NCBI GenBank assembly: GCA_964489695.1
Contig: CAZAZP010000015.1
Coordinates: 1-23,847 of the forward strand
Direction of reading: 5' to 3'
Source: CAYUXU01 sp964489695
GTDB taxonomy: Bacteria; Bacillota_I; Bacilli_A; Erysipelotrichales; Erysipelotrichaceae
DNA length: 23,847 bases
The notes below the pieces were generated by a model, which worked only from the letters and a program-made list of their open reading frames with translations, was not told the DNA's origin and did no database searches. Positions within the stretch are counted from its first letter, which is position 1. Every line of letters begins with the position of its first letter. Below, piece after piece: positions 8,050-16,292 of this stretch. The position numbers and the translations under genes are program-made.

Positions 8050-9206
8050 AAGCCGCAAAAAAAGTCTTTGTCTTGGATTTATTTTTAGCTGGATTGCTAG
8101 TGATTTTTAGCCTAACTAGCTTATTTTCCATTTACTTAGCTGCCCCAATTAGCTTGGTTTCCGGTATCTTTGGGAAACAAATCCAATGGATTCTGGTTAG
8201 TCTTTTGGTTTTGATCGTGTTAATTCGCCTAGGTAGTAATAAAATCTTTGAATTAAATCGCGTGGCTTATTGGTTTTTATTAGCTGCTTTAGCGTTATTA
8301 ATCTTAGACCGTTATATTGATTTACCGTTTATTAGTCCTATTAAAGGTTCCCGTTCTTGGTTTGTTTTCCCTAAAATAGGTTCATTTCAACCAAGTGAGT
8401 TCATGAAATGGGTATTATTAATTAAAACAGCTGAAATTATTGATAATCACAATCGCTTTAAAAAGGAACATTCTTATCGTTCTGATATCTTATTGTTTTA
8501 TAAAGTTTTCCAATATATTGCTTTACCATTATTATTAATGATTTTACAACCTGATACCGGGATTCCATTAATTATTTTAGCGGGGTTAGCTGTGATGCTC
8601 ATGCTTTCCGGAATTCAAAAAGGTTGGATCATTGGTGGTATTTCATTAGTGGTAGTGGTATTTTTCATAATCGTGACGCTTTTTCAAAGTAACCCCACTT
8701 TATTAGGAAAAATCTTGGGTGCTCCTTATAAATTAAATCGTTTTTACGGTTGGTTAGAATCAGAAAAGTATTATTTATCGTTTGGTAATCAGCTCTATCA
8801 ATCACTAATGGTAATTGGTTCAAGCGGTTTATTTGGACATACTTTAAAACAAGTTGTGTTGTATTTTCCAGAGCCACATAATGATTTTATTTTTACGGTA
8901 ATTATTCAAAACTTAGGACTAATTGGTGGTCTTTATATTTTAGCTTTGTTTACAACCTTTAATCTAAAATTAGCTTTAATTGCTAGTAAATATTCAACCT
9001 TTCGAGAAAAATACCTCGTAGCAGGACTACTAGGCATTTTATTATTCCAACAAATTGAAAATCTAGGGATGGTAGTAGGTCTTTTACCGATTACCGGGAT
9101 TACCTTACCATTAATTTCTTATGGCGGGTCGTCTTTATTATCTTATATGATTCCTTTAGCCATCGTCTTTTTAATGAGTAGTCATAATCTGTTAGAAGGT
9201 CGCTAA
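8040..9206 (+). CDS. SEDS family peptidoglycan glycosyltransferase (RodA/FtsW/SpoVE)
   Basis: Polytopic membrane enzyme that polymerises lipid II into glycan strands, normally with a class B penicillin-binding protein. The product is 388 aa with about ten hydrophobic segments. Family motifs: KGSRSWFVFPKIGSFQPSEFMKW after the third or fourth segment, LLMILQPDTGIPLI, and FPEPHNDFIF, whose Asp corresponds to the catalytic aspartate in the large extracellular loop. The C-terminal GLLPITGITLPLISYGGSS motif is complete. Sequence alone does not settle RodA (elongation) versus FtsW (division), and no PBP gene is adjacent. Its start lies inside the GNAT gene, and its stop overlaps the convergent nadK by 4 nt. 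Confidence 0.9.
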   Translation: MRIKAAKKVFVLDLFLAGLLVIFSLTSLFSIYLAAPISLVSGIFGKQIQWILVSLLVLIVLIRLGSNKIFELNRVAYWFLLAALALLILDRYIDLPFISPIKGSRSWFVFPKIGSFQPSEFMKWVLLIKTAEIIDNHNRFKKEHSYRSDILLFYKVFQYIALPLLLMILQPDTGIPLIILAGLAVMLMLSGIQKGWIIGGISLVVVVFFIIVTLFQSNPTLLGKILGAPYKLNRFYGWLESEKYYLSFGNQLYQSLMVIGSSGLFGHTLKQVVLYFPEPHNDFIFTVIIQNLGLIGGLYILALFTTFNLKLALIASKYSTFREKYLVAGLLGILLFQQIENLGMVVGLLPITGITLPLISYGGSSLLSYMIPLAIVFLMSSHNLLEGR

Positions 9207-9982
9207 AAGAGGTGGGTTAATTTACTAAAATATTTATCTGGTCGATAGCGAGCAAAGGCAATCTCACGCTCACTTAGTCGACATTCAATCATTCGAGCAT
9301 CTTTTAAATCAATTGTATGTGCATCCCAACCAAGGAAAGCCTGATTAAAGTCAGTGCTTTTTAAGGTGATTTTCGTTTGAGCGTTTAAAATTAAAGGAAC
9401 ACGCAATGAACGAAACAAACGATGATGAATACCCGTAATTTCAGTTAGTTGTAATAACTCCAAATCATTAAGCATGACAGCACCACCGAGCGAGCGATTA
9501 TAGGCGGTTGAGCCTAATTGAGTACTAACACATAAACCAGTTCCACGGAAAGTCTCAAAATATTCATCATTAATATAAACATCCATAATTTGGGTGTGAA
9601 TAATATTTTCAATGCGACCTTCATTAACCGCATAGTAGGTAGTAACATCATCTTTAAAAACGCGAATTTCTAACAATCTTTTCGTTATTTTAGTTGGCGT
9701 TAAGTGGGTTAAATCAGCCATTAATTGGTCAAGTTCTTCAATCGTATATTCACTAAAAAAACCTAAGGTTCCAGTATGAATCGGTAAAAATAAGATCGAT
9801 TCAATTTGGTTAAGATACTGATCGACCGCCCGTAAAAAAGTACCATCACCACCTAAAGCCAGGACTAATTCAGGTTGATCTTTATCAAAGATAAAACCAG
9901 CTTGAAGCAAAGCTTGTTTAATTTTTGGGGCAAAAGATTGTGATAGTTCATCTTCTTTCACAACTAAAGCAAAACGTTGCAT
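9203..9982 (-). CDS. nadK: NAD kinase
   Basis: Phosphorylates NAD to NADP in the cytosol. With the ATG at 9982 the product is 259 aa, typical for Bacillota. That start is chosen because AAGGAGGG sits directly upstream, whereas the longer reading from GTG at 10000 would place the ribosome binding site inside the gene. Motifs: GGDG at residues 44-47 (LALGGDGTFLRAV), the NE motif in YYAVNEGRIENI, and the glycine-rich GSTAYNRSLGGAV. It ends the minus-strand run and lies 47 nt downstream of fhs, which is itself an NADP-linked one-carbon pathway gene. The stop overlaps the convergent SEDS gene by 4 nt. Confidence 0.95.
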   Translation of the reverse strand: MQRFALVVKEDELSQSFAPKIKQALLQAGFIFDKDQPELVLALGGDGTFLRAVDQYLNQIESILFLPIHTGTLGFFSEYTIEELDQLMADLTHLTPTKITKRLLEIRVFKDDVTTYYAVNEGRIENIIHTQIMDVYINDEYFETFRGTGLCVSTQLGSTAYNRSLGGAVMLNDLELLQLTEITGIHHRLFRSLRVPLILNAQTKITLKSTDFNQAFLGWDAHTIDLKDARMIECRLSEREIAFARYRPDKYFSKLTHLF

Positions 9983-10029
9983 GATTTCCCTCCTTAGCAC
10001 AAATTAAGTAGTAATCAATTACTCATAAT

Positions 10030-11682
10030 TTAAAATAAGCCAGTGATTTCAAAGTTTTCGTTAATATCAATCTGTTCAGCACTCGGATGGCGGGGTAAGC
10101 CAGGCATTGTCATCACATCACCTGCTAACGCCACCACAAATCCGGCGCCAGCTGAAACTCTTAAACCGGTGATGGTAATCGTAAAGTCGGTTGGTCGGCC
10201 TTTAATTTTTGCATCATCAGTTAAAGATAAGGGTGTTTTAGCGATACAAACCGCTAATTCATCACCATGGTTTTGTTTAATCAAGGCTAATTGGGCTTGA
10301 GCGCTGGGGGTAAAAACCACATTTTTACCACCATAAATATTTTTAACAACTTGCGTAAGTTTTGTTTCTAAATTAGCGGATAAGTCATAAGTATGCTTGA
10401 TGGTAATTGGCTTTTCAATCACGGTTAAAACTTGCTCAGCTAGTTCGCGAGCGCCTATCCCGCCTTTTCCCCAAGCTTCACAAAGGGCAAATGGTACTGC
10501 TTGAGAAGCACAATAATCTTTAATAACCGCGATTTCTGCTGTTTGATCACTAGCAAATAAGTTTAAAGCGACGACAACCGGACTATTAAACGAGCGGATC
10601 GTAGCTAAATGTTGGTCCAAGTTAGCAAGTCCCTGCTTAACAGCGGCAGGATCAAATTCATTAATCGAGGCGGCGTCCACCCCACCATGGAGTTTTAAGG
10701 CTTTAACCGTGACTACAATCACGACCGCACTTGGAGCAAGTTTACCGAAGCGACATTTAATGTTAAAGAATTTTTCGGCTCCTAAATCTGCGCCAAAACC
10801 AGCTTCAGTGACAACATAATCAGCTAAACGAGTGGCTAAACTCGTGGCAATAATCGAATTATTCCCATGGGCAATATTAGCGAACGGACCACCATGAATT
10901 AGCATCGGATTATGTTCTAACGTTTGAACTAAATTTGGTAAAAGGGCATCTTTCATAATGGTCGTAACAGCCCCAACAATTTTTAAATCAGCAACAGTTA
11001 CGGGTTGATTATCTAAGTTATAACCAATCACGATTTTCGCTACCCGTTGTTTAAAGTCAGTTAAAGAAGTAGCTAAACATAAAATAGCCATAATTTCACT
11101 AGCAACCGTGATAACAAAAGAACTAGCGCGGCTCGCGGCGGGACGAGTAGAAATTAAAGTCACGTTGCGTAAAGCGCGATCATTCATATCTAAAGCCCGA
11201 GGCCAGCTAATTTTATTGATGTCTAAACGAAGTTTATTCCCAAAGTATAAATGATTATCAATCACCGCACTAATCAGATTATGTGCTGCAGTAATGGCAT
11301 GTAAATCGCCAGTAAAGTGGAGGTTAATATCTTCCATCGGGTTAACTTGCGCATAACCACCACCCGCAGCACCGCCTTTTAAACCAAAGACTGGTCCCAT
11401 TGACGGTTCTCTTAAAGCTCCAATCACCGATTTACCAAGGTGGGCTAAACCATCCACTAAACCAATGGCGGTTGTCGATTTACCTTCCCCAAAAGGAGTG
11501 GGATTAATCGAGGTCACTAAGATGATTTGTCCGTGCTTGTTTTGTGGGATTTTATCGGGCCTTAGCTTAGCTTTGTTTTGGCCATAAGGAATTAAAGCTG
11601 GTGCAGGTATTGCCAGTTTTTCCGCGATCTCATTAATCGCTAATGGCGGATGGGCTTGGGCGATTTCAATGTCTGTTTTCAT
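10030..11682 (-). CDS. fhs: Formate-tetrahydrofolate ligase
   Basis: ATP-dependent ligase forming 10-formyl-THF from formate and THF. The product is 550 aa, close to the usual 555-560. The P-loop TPFGEGKST is at residues 62-70, followed by EPSMGPVFGLKGGAAGGGYAQV-type sequence and the conserved PMEDINLHFTGD. The monovalent-cation and folate regions (GGPFANIAHGNNS, EAGFGADLGAEKFFNIKCR) and the C-terminal GDVMTMPGLPRHPSA are complete. The start codon overlaps the recR stop by 4 nt (ATGA), so it is translationally coupled to a DNA repair gene. With folD it gives a full formate-to-methylene-THF route. Confidence 0.97.
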   Translation of the reverse strand: MKTDIEIAQAHPPLAINEIAEKLAIPAPALIPYGQNKAKLRPDKIPQNKHGQIILVTSINPTPFGEGKSTTAIGLVDGLAHLGKSVIGALREPSMGPVFGLKGGAAGGGYAQVNPMEDINLHFTGDLHAITAAHNLISAVIDNHLYFGNKLRLDINKISWPRALDMNDRALRNVTLISTRPAASRASSFVITVASEIMAILCLATSLTDFKQRVAKIVIGYNLDNQPVTVADLKIVGAVTTIMKDALLPNLVQTLEHNPMLIHGGPFANIAHGNNSIIATSLATRLADYVVTEAGFGADLGAEKFFNIKCRFGKLAPSAVVIVVTVKALKLHGGVDAASINEFDPAAVKQGLANLDQHLATIRSFNSPVVVALNLFASDQTAEIAVIKDYCASQAVPFALCEAWGKGGIGARELAEQVLTVIEKPITIKHTYDLSANLETKLTQVVKNIYGGKNVVFTPSAQAQLALIKQNHGDELAVCIAKTPLSLTDDAKIKGRPTDFTITITGLRVSAGAGFVVALAGDVMTMPGLPRHPSAEQIDINENFEITGLF

Positions 11683-12293
11683 TCAGGCTCCTTATCTGCA
11701 GTGATATTTTTCCGATTTTCTAAGGCTTTCATTAAAGTCATTTCATCAACATATTCGAGTTGACTACCCATCGGTAAACCATGAGCTAAGCGCGTCAGTT
11801 TTAAATGCGGATAGGGGGCTAATAATTTACTTAAGTATAACGCGGTAGTTTCGCCTTCAATCGTAAAACTCGTCGCAATAATTAACTCTTTAACCTCTGC
11901 TAGTCGCGCTGGTAATGAGGCGAGATTTAAATCTTCCGGTAACAAGCCCTTACTAGTAGAAATAACCCCGTTTAAAACATGGTAATATCCATGATATGTC
12001 TGCATATTTTCTAACGCTATGACATCTTTATAATAACTTACGACACATAGTTGACTCGGGTCACGACTTTGATCAGCACAAATTGGACAAAGCGGTTTAC
12101 TACTCAGAAAACCACAGCGTTTGCAAGTAGTCAAACTATTTCGGCTATTTTTTAAAGCTAACATAAAATCCTGTTGGTCAGCAGCTGGTAATTCCAATAA
12201 AGCAAACGCGTAACGTTCAGCTGTTTTTTGGCCAACTCCTGGCAATTTACGGAAACTATTAACTAAAGCATAAAAAGCTTCGGGTAATAACAT
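11679..12293 (-). CDS. recR: Recombination mediator RecR
   Basis: Acts with RecO (and RecF) to load RecA on gapped DNA. The product is 204 aa, normal length. The N-terminal helix-hairpin-helix segment is LVNSFRKLPGVGQKTAERYA. The zinc finger uses Cys57, Cys60, Cys69 and Cys72 (CKRCGF...CPIC). A Toprim domain follows from about residue 80 (LCVVSYYKDVIALE), with the conserved YHVLNGVIS segment and the C-terminal TRLAHGLPMGSQLEYVDEMTL. The start has AAGGAGAT. It follows dnaX by only 12 nt; the ebfC/yaaK gene that usually lies between them is absent. Confidence 0.97.
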   Translation of the reverse strand: MLLPEAFYALVNSFRKLPGVGQKTAERYAFALLELPAADQQDFMLALKNSRNSLTTCKRCGFLSSKPLCPICADQSRDPSQLCVVSYYKDVIALENMQTYHGYYHVLNGVISTSKGLLPEDLNLASLPARLAEVKELIIATSFTIEGETTALYLSKLLAPYPHLKLTRLAHGLPMGSQLEYVDEMTLMKALENRKNITADKEPE

Positions 12294-12305
12294 AATATCT
12301 CCTTA

Positions 12306-13982
12306 TTATTCATCAATTATTTCAACTAAACCTTCCCCGAACAGATCAAGAATTTTCGTTTCGGTCGTTGCTGGTGCGGTTTTTGTTGTCTTGGGTACTT
12401 CAAAAGTTATTTTATACGCTTCAGGTAAACTATTAGCCTGTTGGCGGGCTTTAAATGCAGTCAATAATTGTTGCTGTTGCTTATCATTAATTGCGAATAC
12501 TTGATATGGTTGCTGAAAGACTTGTTGGGTAAAAACTAAGGTATCGGTTAAAGCAAAATTATTAATCTCAATTGTTAACGCATTAAAAGTGGAAACTAAA
12601 ATTATGTAATTAGCGCCCACCGCTAAAACAGTACAATTACTAAAAGCTTTTGCTAAACGACTAAATTTTAAATCAAGTTCATATTGTTTTAATTGCGACC
12701 AGTGCGCATTTATTCGTTCCCGTTGTTGTTTATTGGCTCCAACTAATAAACCTAAATAGACTTCTTCATCATAGGCTAGTGCGGCTAGTTGCTTATCTTT
12801 TGCAGGTTGAGCTTTTGGTGCTTCAACCGTGCTATTATTGGGGGTAATTTGGCTAGTTGGACTGGCAGAAGTAATTTCGGGAGTTCTTTCAACTTCAACT
12901 TGAGCAATATCATAAACCGCAAATTTCAAGATTGCTAGTTCAAACTGGGTAGTAACATTACTTGAAAAACGATAATCATTGTTGGTATCTAATAAAATAG
13001 CTAAAAAATCTAGCGTTGAAGCAGGTGTTAATTCAGCTAACAACGCTTCAAGTTGGGGATGATTATTAAGGTTGGTAAATTCTAAACTATTAGTTTGGAG
13101 GTAAATGGTAATATCTTTTAAAATCTTAATTAAATCCATCGTTAAGCGCCGGATATCAATCCCTTTTTCATCAAAATAACGAATTAACCTTAATAATTCA
13201 CTAATTTCTCGCTGAAAGGCTAAAGTCAAAAATTGCAGCTTATCTTCATAAGTAGTAATACCATAAACTGTCCGGATTTCAGCAGCTGAAAGTTTACCTT
13301 CACTATAAGAAATACCTTGATCAAGAATACTTAAAGCATCGCGCATCCCGCCATCTGCTAAGGAGCTAATTAAAGTTAAAGCTTCTGGTTCATAATCAAT
13401 TTTTTCTTGGGCTAAAACTCGTTCCATCATTCCTTCCATCGCGGCAGTGGTAACTTTCACAAAATCATACCGTTGACAGCGTGAAATAATCGTGGGTAAA
13501 ACCTTATGGGGCTCAGTCGTAGCTAAAATGAAAATGACATGCGCTGGTGGCTCTTCTAAAGTCTTCAGTAAAGCGTTAAAAGCGCCCGTTGACAGCATAT
13601 GAACTTCATCAATAATATAGATTTTATATTTCCCTAATAAAGGTGAATACTTAACTTTTTCAATTAAATCCCGAATTTCATCGACCCCATTATTACTAGC
13701 AGCATCAATTTCCACGACATCGGGATGCGTATTATTTAAAGCAGCTTCACAGTTTTGGCAGTGATTGCAGATAAGTTCATTTGGGGTGGTACAGTTTACC
13801 GATTTGGCCAAAAGTTTAGCCACACTAGTTTTTCCGGTACCGCGCGGACCACAAAATAAATAAGCATGTGCAATTTTTTCAGTCGTTAAGGCATTACTTA
13901 AAGTTTGAATAATATGATCTTGCCCAACAATTTCACCAAAGGTGGTGGGTCGATAGGTCCGATATAATGCTTGATAGGCCAT
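12306..13982 (-). CDS. dnaX: DNA polymerase III subunits gamma/tau
   Basis: Clamp-loader ATPase and organiser of the replicative polymerase. The product is 558 aa. Walker A GPRGTGKT is at residues 45-52, the zinc module uses Cys64, Cys72, Cys75 and Cys78, and EIDAASNNGVDEIR follows. Walker B IIDEVH is at 123-128 and sensor 1 is LATTEPHK; the SRC segment (IISRCQRYDF) carries the arginine finger. The region after about residue 370 is a low-complexity linker rich in Ala, Thr, Pro and Gln plus a divergent tau-specific tail. I saw no obvious slippery site for a gamma product. The ATG follows AAAGGAGATT. An extended -10 (TGT-TATAAT, 14001-14009 on the minus strand) lies very close upstream and could be an extra promoter, but would leave only a minimal leader. 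Confidence 0.95.
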   Translation of the reverse strand: MAYQALYRTYRPTTFGEIVGQDHIIQTLSNALTTEKIAHAYLFCGPRGTGKTSVAKLLAKSVNCTTPNELICNHCQNCEAALNNTHPDVVEIDAASNNGVDEIRDLIEKVKYSPLLGKYKIYIIDEVHMLSTGAFNALLKTLEEPPAHVIFILATTEPHKVLPTIISRCQRYDFVKVTTAAMEGMMERVLAQEKIDYEPEALTLISSLADGGMRDALSILDQGISYSEGKLSAAEIRTVYGITTYEDKLQFLTLAFQREISELLRLIRYFDEKGIDIRRLTMDLIKILKDITIYLQTNSLEFTNLNNHPQLEALLAELTPASTLDFLAILLDTNNDYRFSSNVTTQFELAILKFAVYDIAQVEVERTPEITSASPTSQITPNNSTVEAPKAQPAKDKQLAALAYDEEVYLGLLVGANKQQRERINAHWSQLKQYELDLKFSRLAKAFSNCTVLAVGANYIILVSTFNALTIEINNFALTDTLVFTQQVFQQPYQVFAINDKQQQQLLTAFKARQQANSLPEAYKITFEVPKTTKTAPATTETKILDLFGEGLVEIIDE

Positions 13983-14030
13983 CTGAATCTCCTTTAATTA
14001 ATTATAACAAAACAATCTTCACTGCGGAGC

Positions 14031-14477
14031 TTATTTTCGTTTCTCGTGAAAAAAATCAACTAATAGCTGCCCGCATTTATCAGCTAAAACCCCACCAGTT
14101 ACTAACAACTGATGATTTAAATATGGTTGGTTAAGCAAAGCAAAAGCACTCCCGCAAGCACCGCTTTTTGGATCATAAGCACCAAAGACTAAGCGTTTTA
14201 AGCGGGCATGGACTAAAGCACCGACACACATGGCACAAGGTTCTAAAGTGACATAGAGCGTACAATAATTTAAGTTCCAAGTCGCTAAGTTTTTACTGGC
14301 TTGATTAATTGCCATTATTTCAGCATGGGCTAAAGCATTATTTAAAGTGATTTTCTGATTAAAACCCTGGCCAACGATTTCGCCATCTTTGACAATAATC
14401 GCTCCAATCGGAACTTCATCCGCTTGTAAAGCTAAAGCTGCTTGTTTTAAGGCCAGCTCCATAAAAGATTGATCCAT
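14031..14477 (-). CDS. tadA: tRNA-specific adenosine deaminase TadA
   Basis: Zinc-dependent deaminase that makes inosine at wobble position 34 of tRNA-Arg(ACG). The start at 14477 gives 148 aa; it is preferred to the ATG at 14489 because GGAGAA sits just before it, while the upstream ATG lies against the T-run of the SRP RNA with no ribosome binding site. The active site is complete: the HAE motif (ALAHAEIMAI) with zinc-binding His and catalytic Glu, and PCAMC (TLEPCAMCVGALVHARLKRL) with two zinc-binding cysteines. FGAYDPKSGACGS matches the tRNA-contact region of bacterial TadA. It is directly downstream of the SRP RNA gene and upstream of dnaX, the usual order in Bacillota. Confidence 0.95.
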   Translation of the reverse strand: MDQSFMELALKQAALALQADEVPIGAIIVKDGEIVGQGFNQKITLNNALAHAEIMAINQASKNLATWNLNYCTLYVTLEPCAMCVGALVHARLKRLVFGAYDPKSGACGSAFALLNQPYLNHQLLVTGGVLADKCGQLLVDFFHEKRK

Positions 14478-14495
14478 AATTTTCTCCATAAAAAA

Positions 14496-14569
14496 GGTAC
14501 ACCCAAACAGAGGTTAAGTAAGGCTGCTTCCTTCCGGTCCTGACCTGATTATAACATGTTTGTTGTACC
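14496..14569 (-). ncRNA. ffs: Small signal recognition particle RNA (4.5S type)
   Basis: RNA component of the SRP, which binds Ffh and targets nascent membrane proteins. On the minus strand the conserved helix 8 core reads GTCAGGACCGGAAGGAAGCA, with the GGAA tetraloop and asymmetric loop. The ends GGTACAACAAACA and TGTTTGGGTGTACC pair to close a single long hairpin of about 74 nt. There is no room for an Alu domain, so this is the short form rather than the Bacillus long form. It is followed by six T (14490-14495), so the hairpin can serve as its own terminator. Ends are approximate. Confidence 0.93.
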
Positions 14570-14575
14570 ATCTTT

Positions 14576-14604
14576 AGTATAACGGAAATTTAAGTGTCTG
14601 CCAA
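14576..14604 (-). promoter_or_regulatory. Sigma-A promoter of the SRP RNA gene
   Basis: On the minus strand TTGGCA (14599-14604), 17-nt spacer, TATACT (14576-14581), with the predicted RNA start about 7 nt downstream. Both hexamers match the consensus at five of six positions, as expected for an abundant RNA. Confidence 0.8.
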
Positions 14605-14607
14605 GAG

Positions 14608-15888
14608 TTATGGCTTAATCTGTGTAAGACCACCTAAATAAGGTTGTAGCACAGTCGGAATCATAATTGAACCATCAGCTAAGAGATTGTTTTCTAAAAA
14701 GGCAATCAACATCCGTGGTGGTGCCACCACCGTATTATTTAAGGTATGGGCAAAATAGCGACCATCAGGTCCATCGACCCGAATTTTTAAGCGCCGGGCT
14801 TGAGCATCACCAAGATTAGAACAGCTACAAACTTCAAAATATTTTCCTTGGCGAGGACTATAAGCTTCGACATCGACACTTTTCACCTTTAAATCCGCCA
14901 GGTCACCAGAACAACATTCTAAAACTCGGACGGGAATATCTAGTGATAAGAAAAAGTTTACTGAGTGGGTATAAAGCTTTTCAAACCAAGCGGCACTATC
15001 AGCTGGATTACAAACCACAATCATTTCTTGTTTTTCGAATTGGTGAACGCGATAGACACCTCGTTCTTCAATGCCATGGGCGCCAACTTCTTTTCGGAAA
15101 CAGGGTGAATAGCTGGTCATAGTTTGGGGTAAAGTCTCTTCTTTTAAGATTGTATCAATATAGCGACCAATCATTGAATGTTCGCTGGTACCGATTAAGT
15201 AAAGATCTTCGCCTTCAATTTTGTACATCATGTTTTCCATTTCCGCAAAACTCATCACACCACTAACGACTTCTTGGCGAATCATAAACGGTGGAATACA
15301 ATAAGTAAAACCTTGGTTAATCATAAAATCGCGGGCATAAGCTAAAATCGCTGAGTGCAAACGAGCAATATCACCGATTAAATAATAAAAACCATTACCA
15401 CTGACTTTGCGTGAGCTTTCTAAATCTAAGCCGCTGAGTTTTTCCATAATATCAGTATGGTAAGGAATTTCAAACGAGAAATCACGAATCGTGCCATAGC
15501 GCGCCACTTCAACGTTTTCACTATCGTCTTTACCAATGGGCACACTAGCATCAATAATATTCGGTAAAACCAACATAATCTCTAAGATTTCAGCTTGAAG
15601 CTGAGTTTCTTTTTGTTCTAACTCAGTTAATTCAGCAGCTAAAGTCGTCATTTCAGCTTTTAAGGCTTCAGCTTGCGCGACTTCTTTTTGGCGCATTAGT
15701 TCACCAATTTGTTTGCTAGCTGCGTTTCGTTGGCGGCGAATCTCATCGCCACGGGTTTTTGAAGCTCTAAATTGTTCATCTAAAGCTAAAACCTGATCAA
15801 CTAACGGGAGTTTTTCAGTTTGAAACTTCTTTTCAATGTTTTCTTTGACTAAAGCGGGGTTAGTCCGAATTAAGTTAATGTCTAGCAT
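14608..15888 (-). CDS. serS: Seryl-tRNA synthetase
   Basis: Charges tRNA-Ser with serine. The ATG at 15888 gives 426 aa, matching family length; it is preceded by GGAGGTC, and the longer in-frame reading would run into the T-box leader. An N-terminal coiled coil (about residues 28-100, rich in Glu, Lys, Ala) binds the tRNA arm. Class II motif 2 is SPCFRKEVGAHGIEERGVYR followed by HQFEKQEM, and the ligand loop contains TSEHS. Motif 3 is unusual: where most SerS read LNGSGLAxGRxxxAxxEN, this one reads LNNTVVAPPRMLIAFLEN (Arg392 kept). The enzyme looks intact but divergent at this point. It is regulated by the upstream serine T-box. Confidence 0.95.
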   Translation of the reverse strand: MLDINLIRTNPALVKENIEKKFQTEKLPLVDQVLALDEQFRASKTRGDEIRRQRNAASKQIGELMRQKEVAQAEALKAEMTTLAAELTELEQKETQLQAEILEIMLVLPNIIDASVPIGKDDSENVEVARYGTIRDFSFEIPYHTDIMEKLSGLDLESSRKVSGNGFYYLIGDIARLHSAILAYARDFMINQGFTYCIPPFMIRQEVVSGVMSFAEMENMMYKIEGEDLYLIGTSEHSMIGRYIDTILKEETLPQTMTSYSPCFRKEVGAHGIEERGVYRVHQFEKQEMIVVCNPADSAAWFEKLYTHSVNFFLSLDIPVRVLECCSGDLADLKVKSVDVEAYSPRQGKYFEVCSCSNLGDAQARRLKIRVDGPDGRYFAHTLNNTVVAPPRMLIAFLENNLLADGSIMIPTVLQPYLGGLTQIKP

Positions 15889-15903
15889 TTGACCTCCTAA
15901 AAT

Positions 15904-16115
15904 AAAAAAAGACAACACTCTGCTGGGACGATGTCTCGTGTTGCCACCCAAATTCAAATTGTTTTTAACCAACAATTTCTCACTTTGATAACGGTTGCCC
16001 GGGAAGGATTAGTTCCACTCAGAACTGGACTTCAGCTGTCATGCCAATGATTTTCACCAACCATCATTTCTCTAAAGACAAATTCAGCGTACTTTGGTTC
16101 TTCAATGTTTGACTT
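15904..16115 (-). promoter_or_regulatory. Serine-specific T-box leader of serS
   Basis: Leader RNA that senses uncharged tRNA-Ser and controls readthrough into serS. On the minus strand, stem I closes with AGAAC and GTTCT; the specifier loop has AGTA on one side and GAAG-TCC-A on the other, with TCC (Ser) at 16027-16029. The T-box core GGGTGGCAAC (about 15940-15949) presents UGGC, complementary to the GCCA end expected for tRNA-Ser (discriminator G). A terminator follows, with arms CAACAC and GTGTTG and a T-run at 15904-15910. Two independent features, codon and discriminator, both point to serine. Confidence 0.92.
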
Positions 16116-16116
16116 T

Positions 16117-16145
16117 ATAGTAATATAGGACTAGTTAATTGTCAA
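16117..16145 (-). promoter_or_regulatory. Promoter of the serS T-box transcript
   Basis: On the minus strand an exact TTGACA (16140-16145), a 17-nt spacer and TACTAT (16117-16122), four of six to the -10 consensus. It sits immediately before the first T-box stem. Confidence 0.75.
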
Positions 16146-16156
16146 GATTGGTAAAT

Positions 16157-16185
16157 CTGCCAGTTGCTTCAACTTTATATATAAT
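16157..16185 (+). promoter_or_regulatory. Possible second, upstream promoter for the yhf cluster
   Basis: CTGCCA, 17-nt spacer, exact TATAAT (16180-16185) on the plus strand. The -35 matches four of six positions. It lies about 75 nt upstream of the better promoter at 16232-16260; the AT-rich context makes chance matches likely. Confidence 0.35.
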
Positions 16186-16231
16186 TAAGCTAGTTTATAA
16201 TCTTATTACTAGTCGACAAAATCGTCTTATC

Positions 16232-16260
16232 TTGACAATGTAAGGGTTATCATTTATGAT
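16232..16260 (+). promoter_or_regulatory. Sigma-A promoter of yhfU
   Basis: Exact TTGACA (16232-16237), 17-nt spacer, TATGAT (16255-16260), five of six to the -10 consensus. It predicts a start near 16267 and a leader of about 36 nt before the yhfU ATG. Its -10 box lies within one inverted repeat, and a second one covers the start of the transcript. Confidence 0.85.
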
Positions 16261-16261
16261 A
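16248..16261 (+). repeat. Inverted repeat overlapping the yhfU -10 box (operator candidate)
   Basis: TATCAT-TT-ATGATA: perfect 6-bp arms with a 2-nt spacer, covering the 3' half of the spacer and the -10 hexamer. A repressor bound here would block RNA polymerase. YhfZ, encoded at the end of the cluster, is the obvious candidate binder; that is inference. Confidence 0.5.
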
Positions 16262-16270
16262 TAAGTATCT

Positions 16271-16292
16271 AATATACAAAATAATGTATATT
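16271..16292 (+). repeat. Inverted repeat between the yhfU transcription start and ribosome binding site
   Basis: Perfect 8-bp arms AATATACA and TGTATATT around a 6-nt AT spacer, ending one base before AAGGAGGT (16293-16300). It could be a second operator, or a weak RNA hairpin next to the ribosome binding site. The arms differ in sequence from the repeat at 16248-16261. Confidence 0.5.

Noticed and set aside
10010..10023. Inverted repeat AGTAAT-CA-ATTACT between fhs and nadK
   Set aside because: Only 6-bp AT-rich arms, no T-run, and no promoter nearby; not distinguishable from chance.
10043..10300. 85-aa plus-strand reading frame inside fhs
   Set aside because: Lies opposite the conserved C-terminus of formate-THF ligase; composition is explained by the antisense frame.
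14478..14489. Longer TadA starting at ATG 14489
   Set aside because: That start abuts the SRP RNA T-run without a ribosome binding site; the ATG at 14477 has GGAGAA in front.
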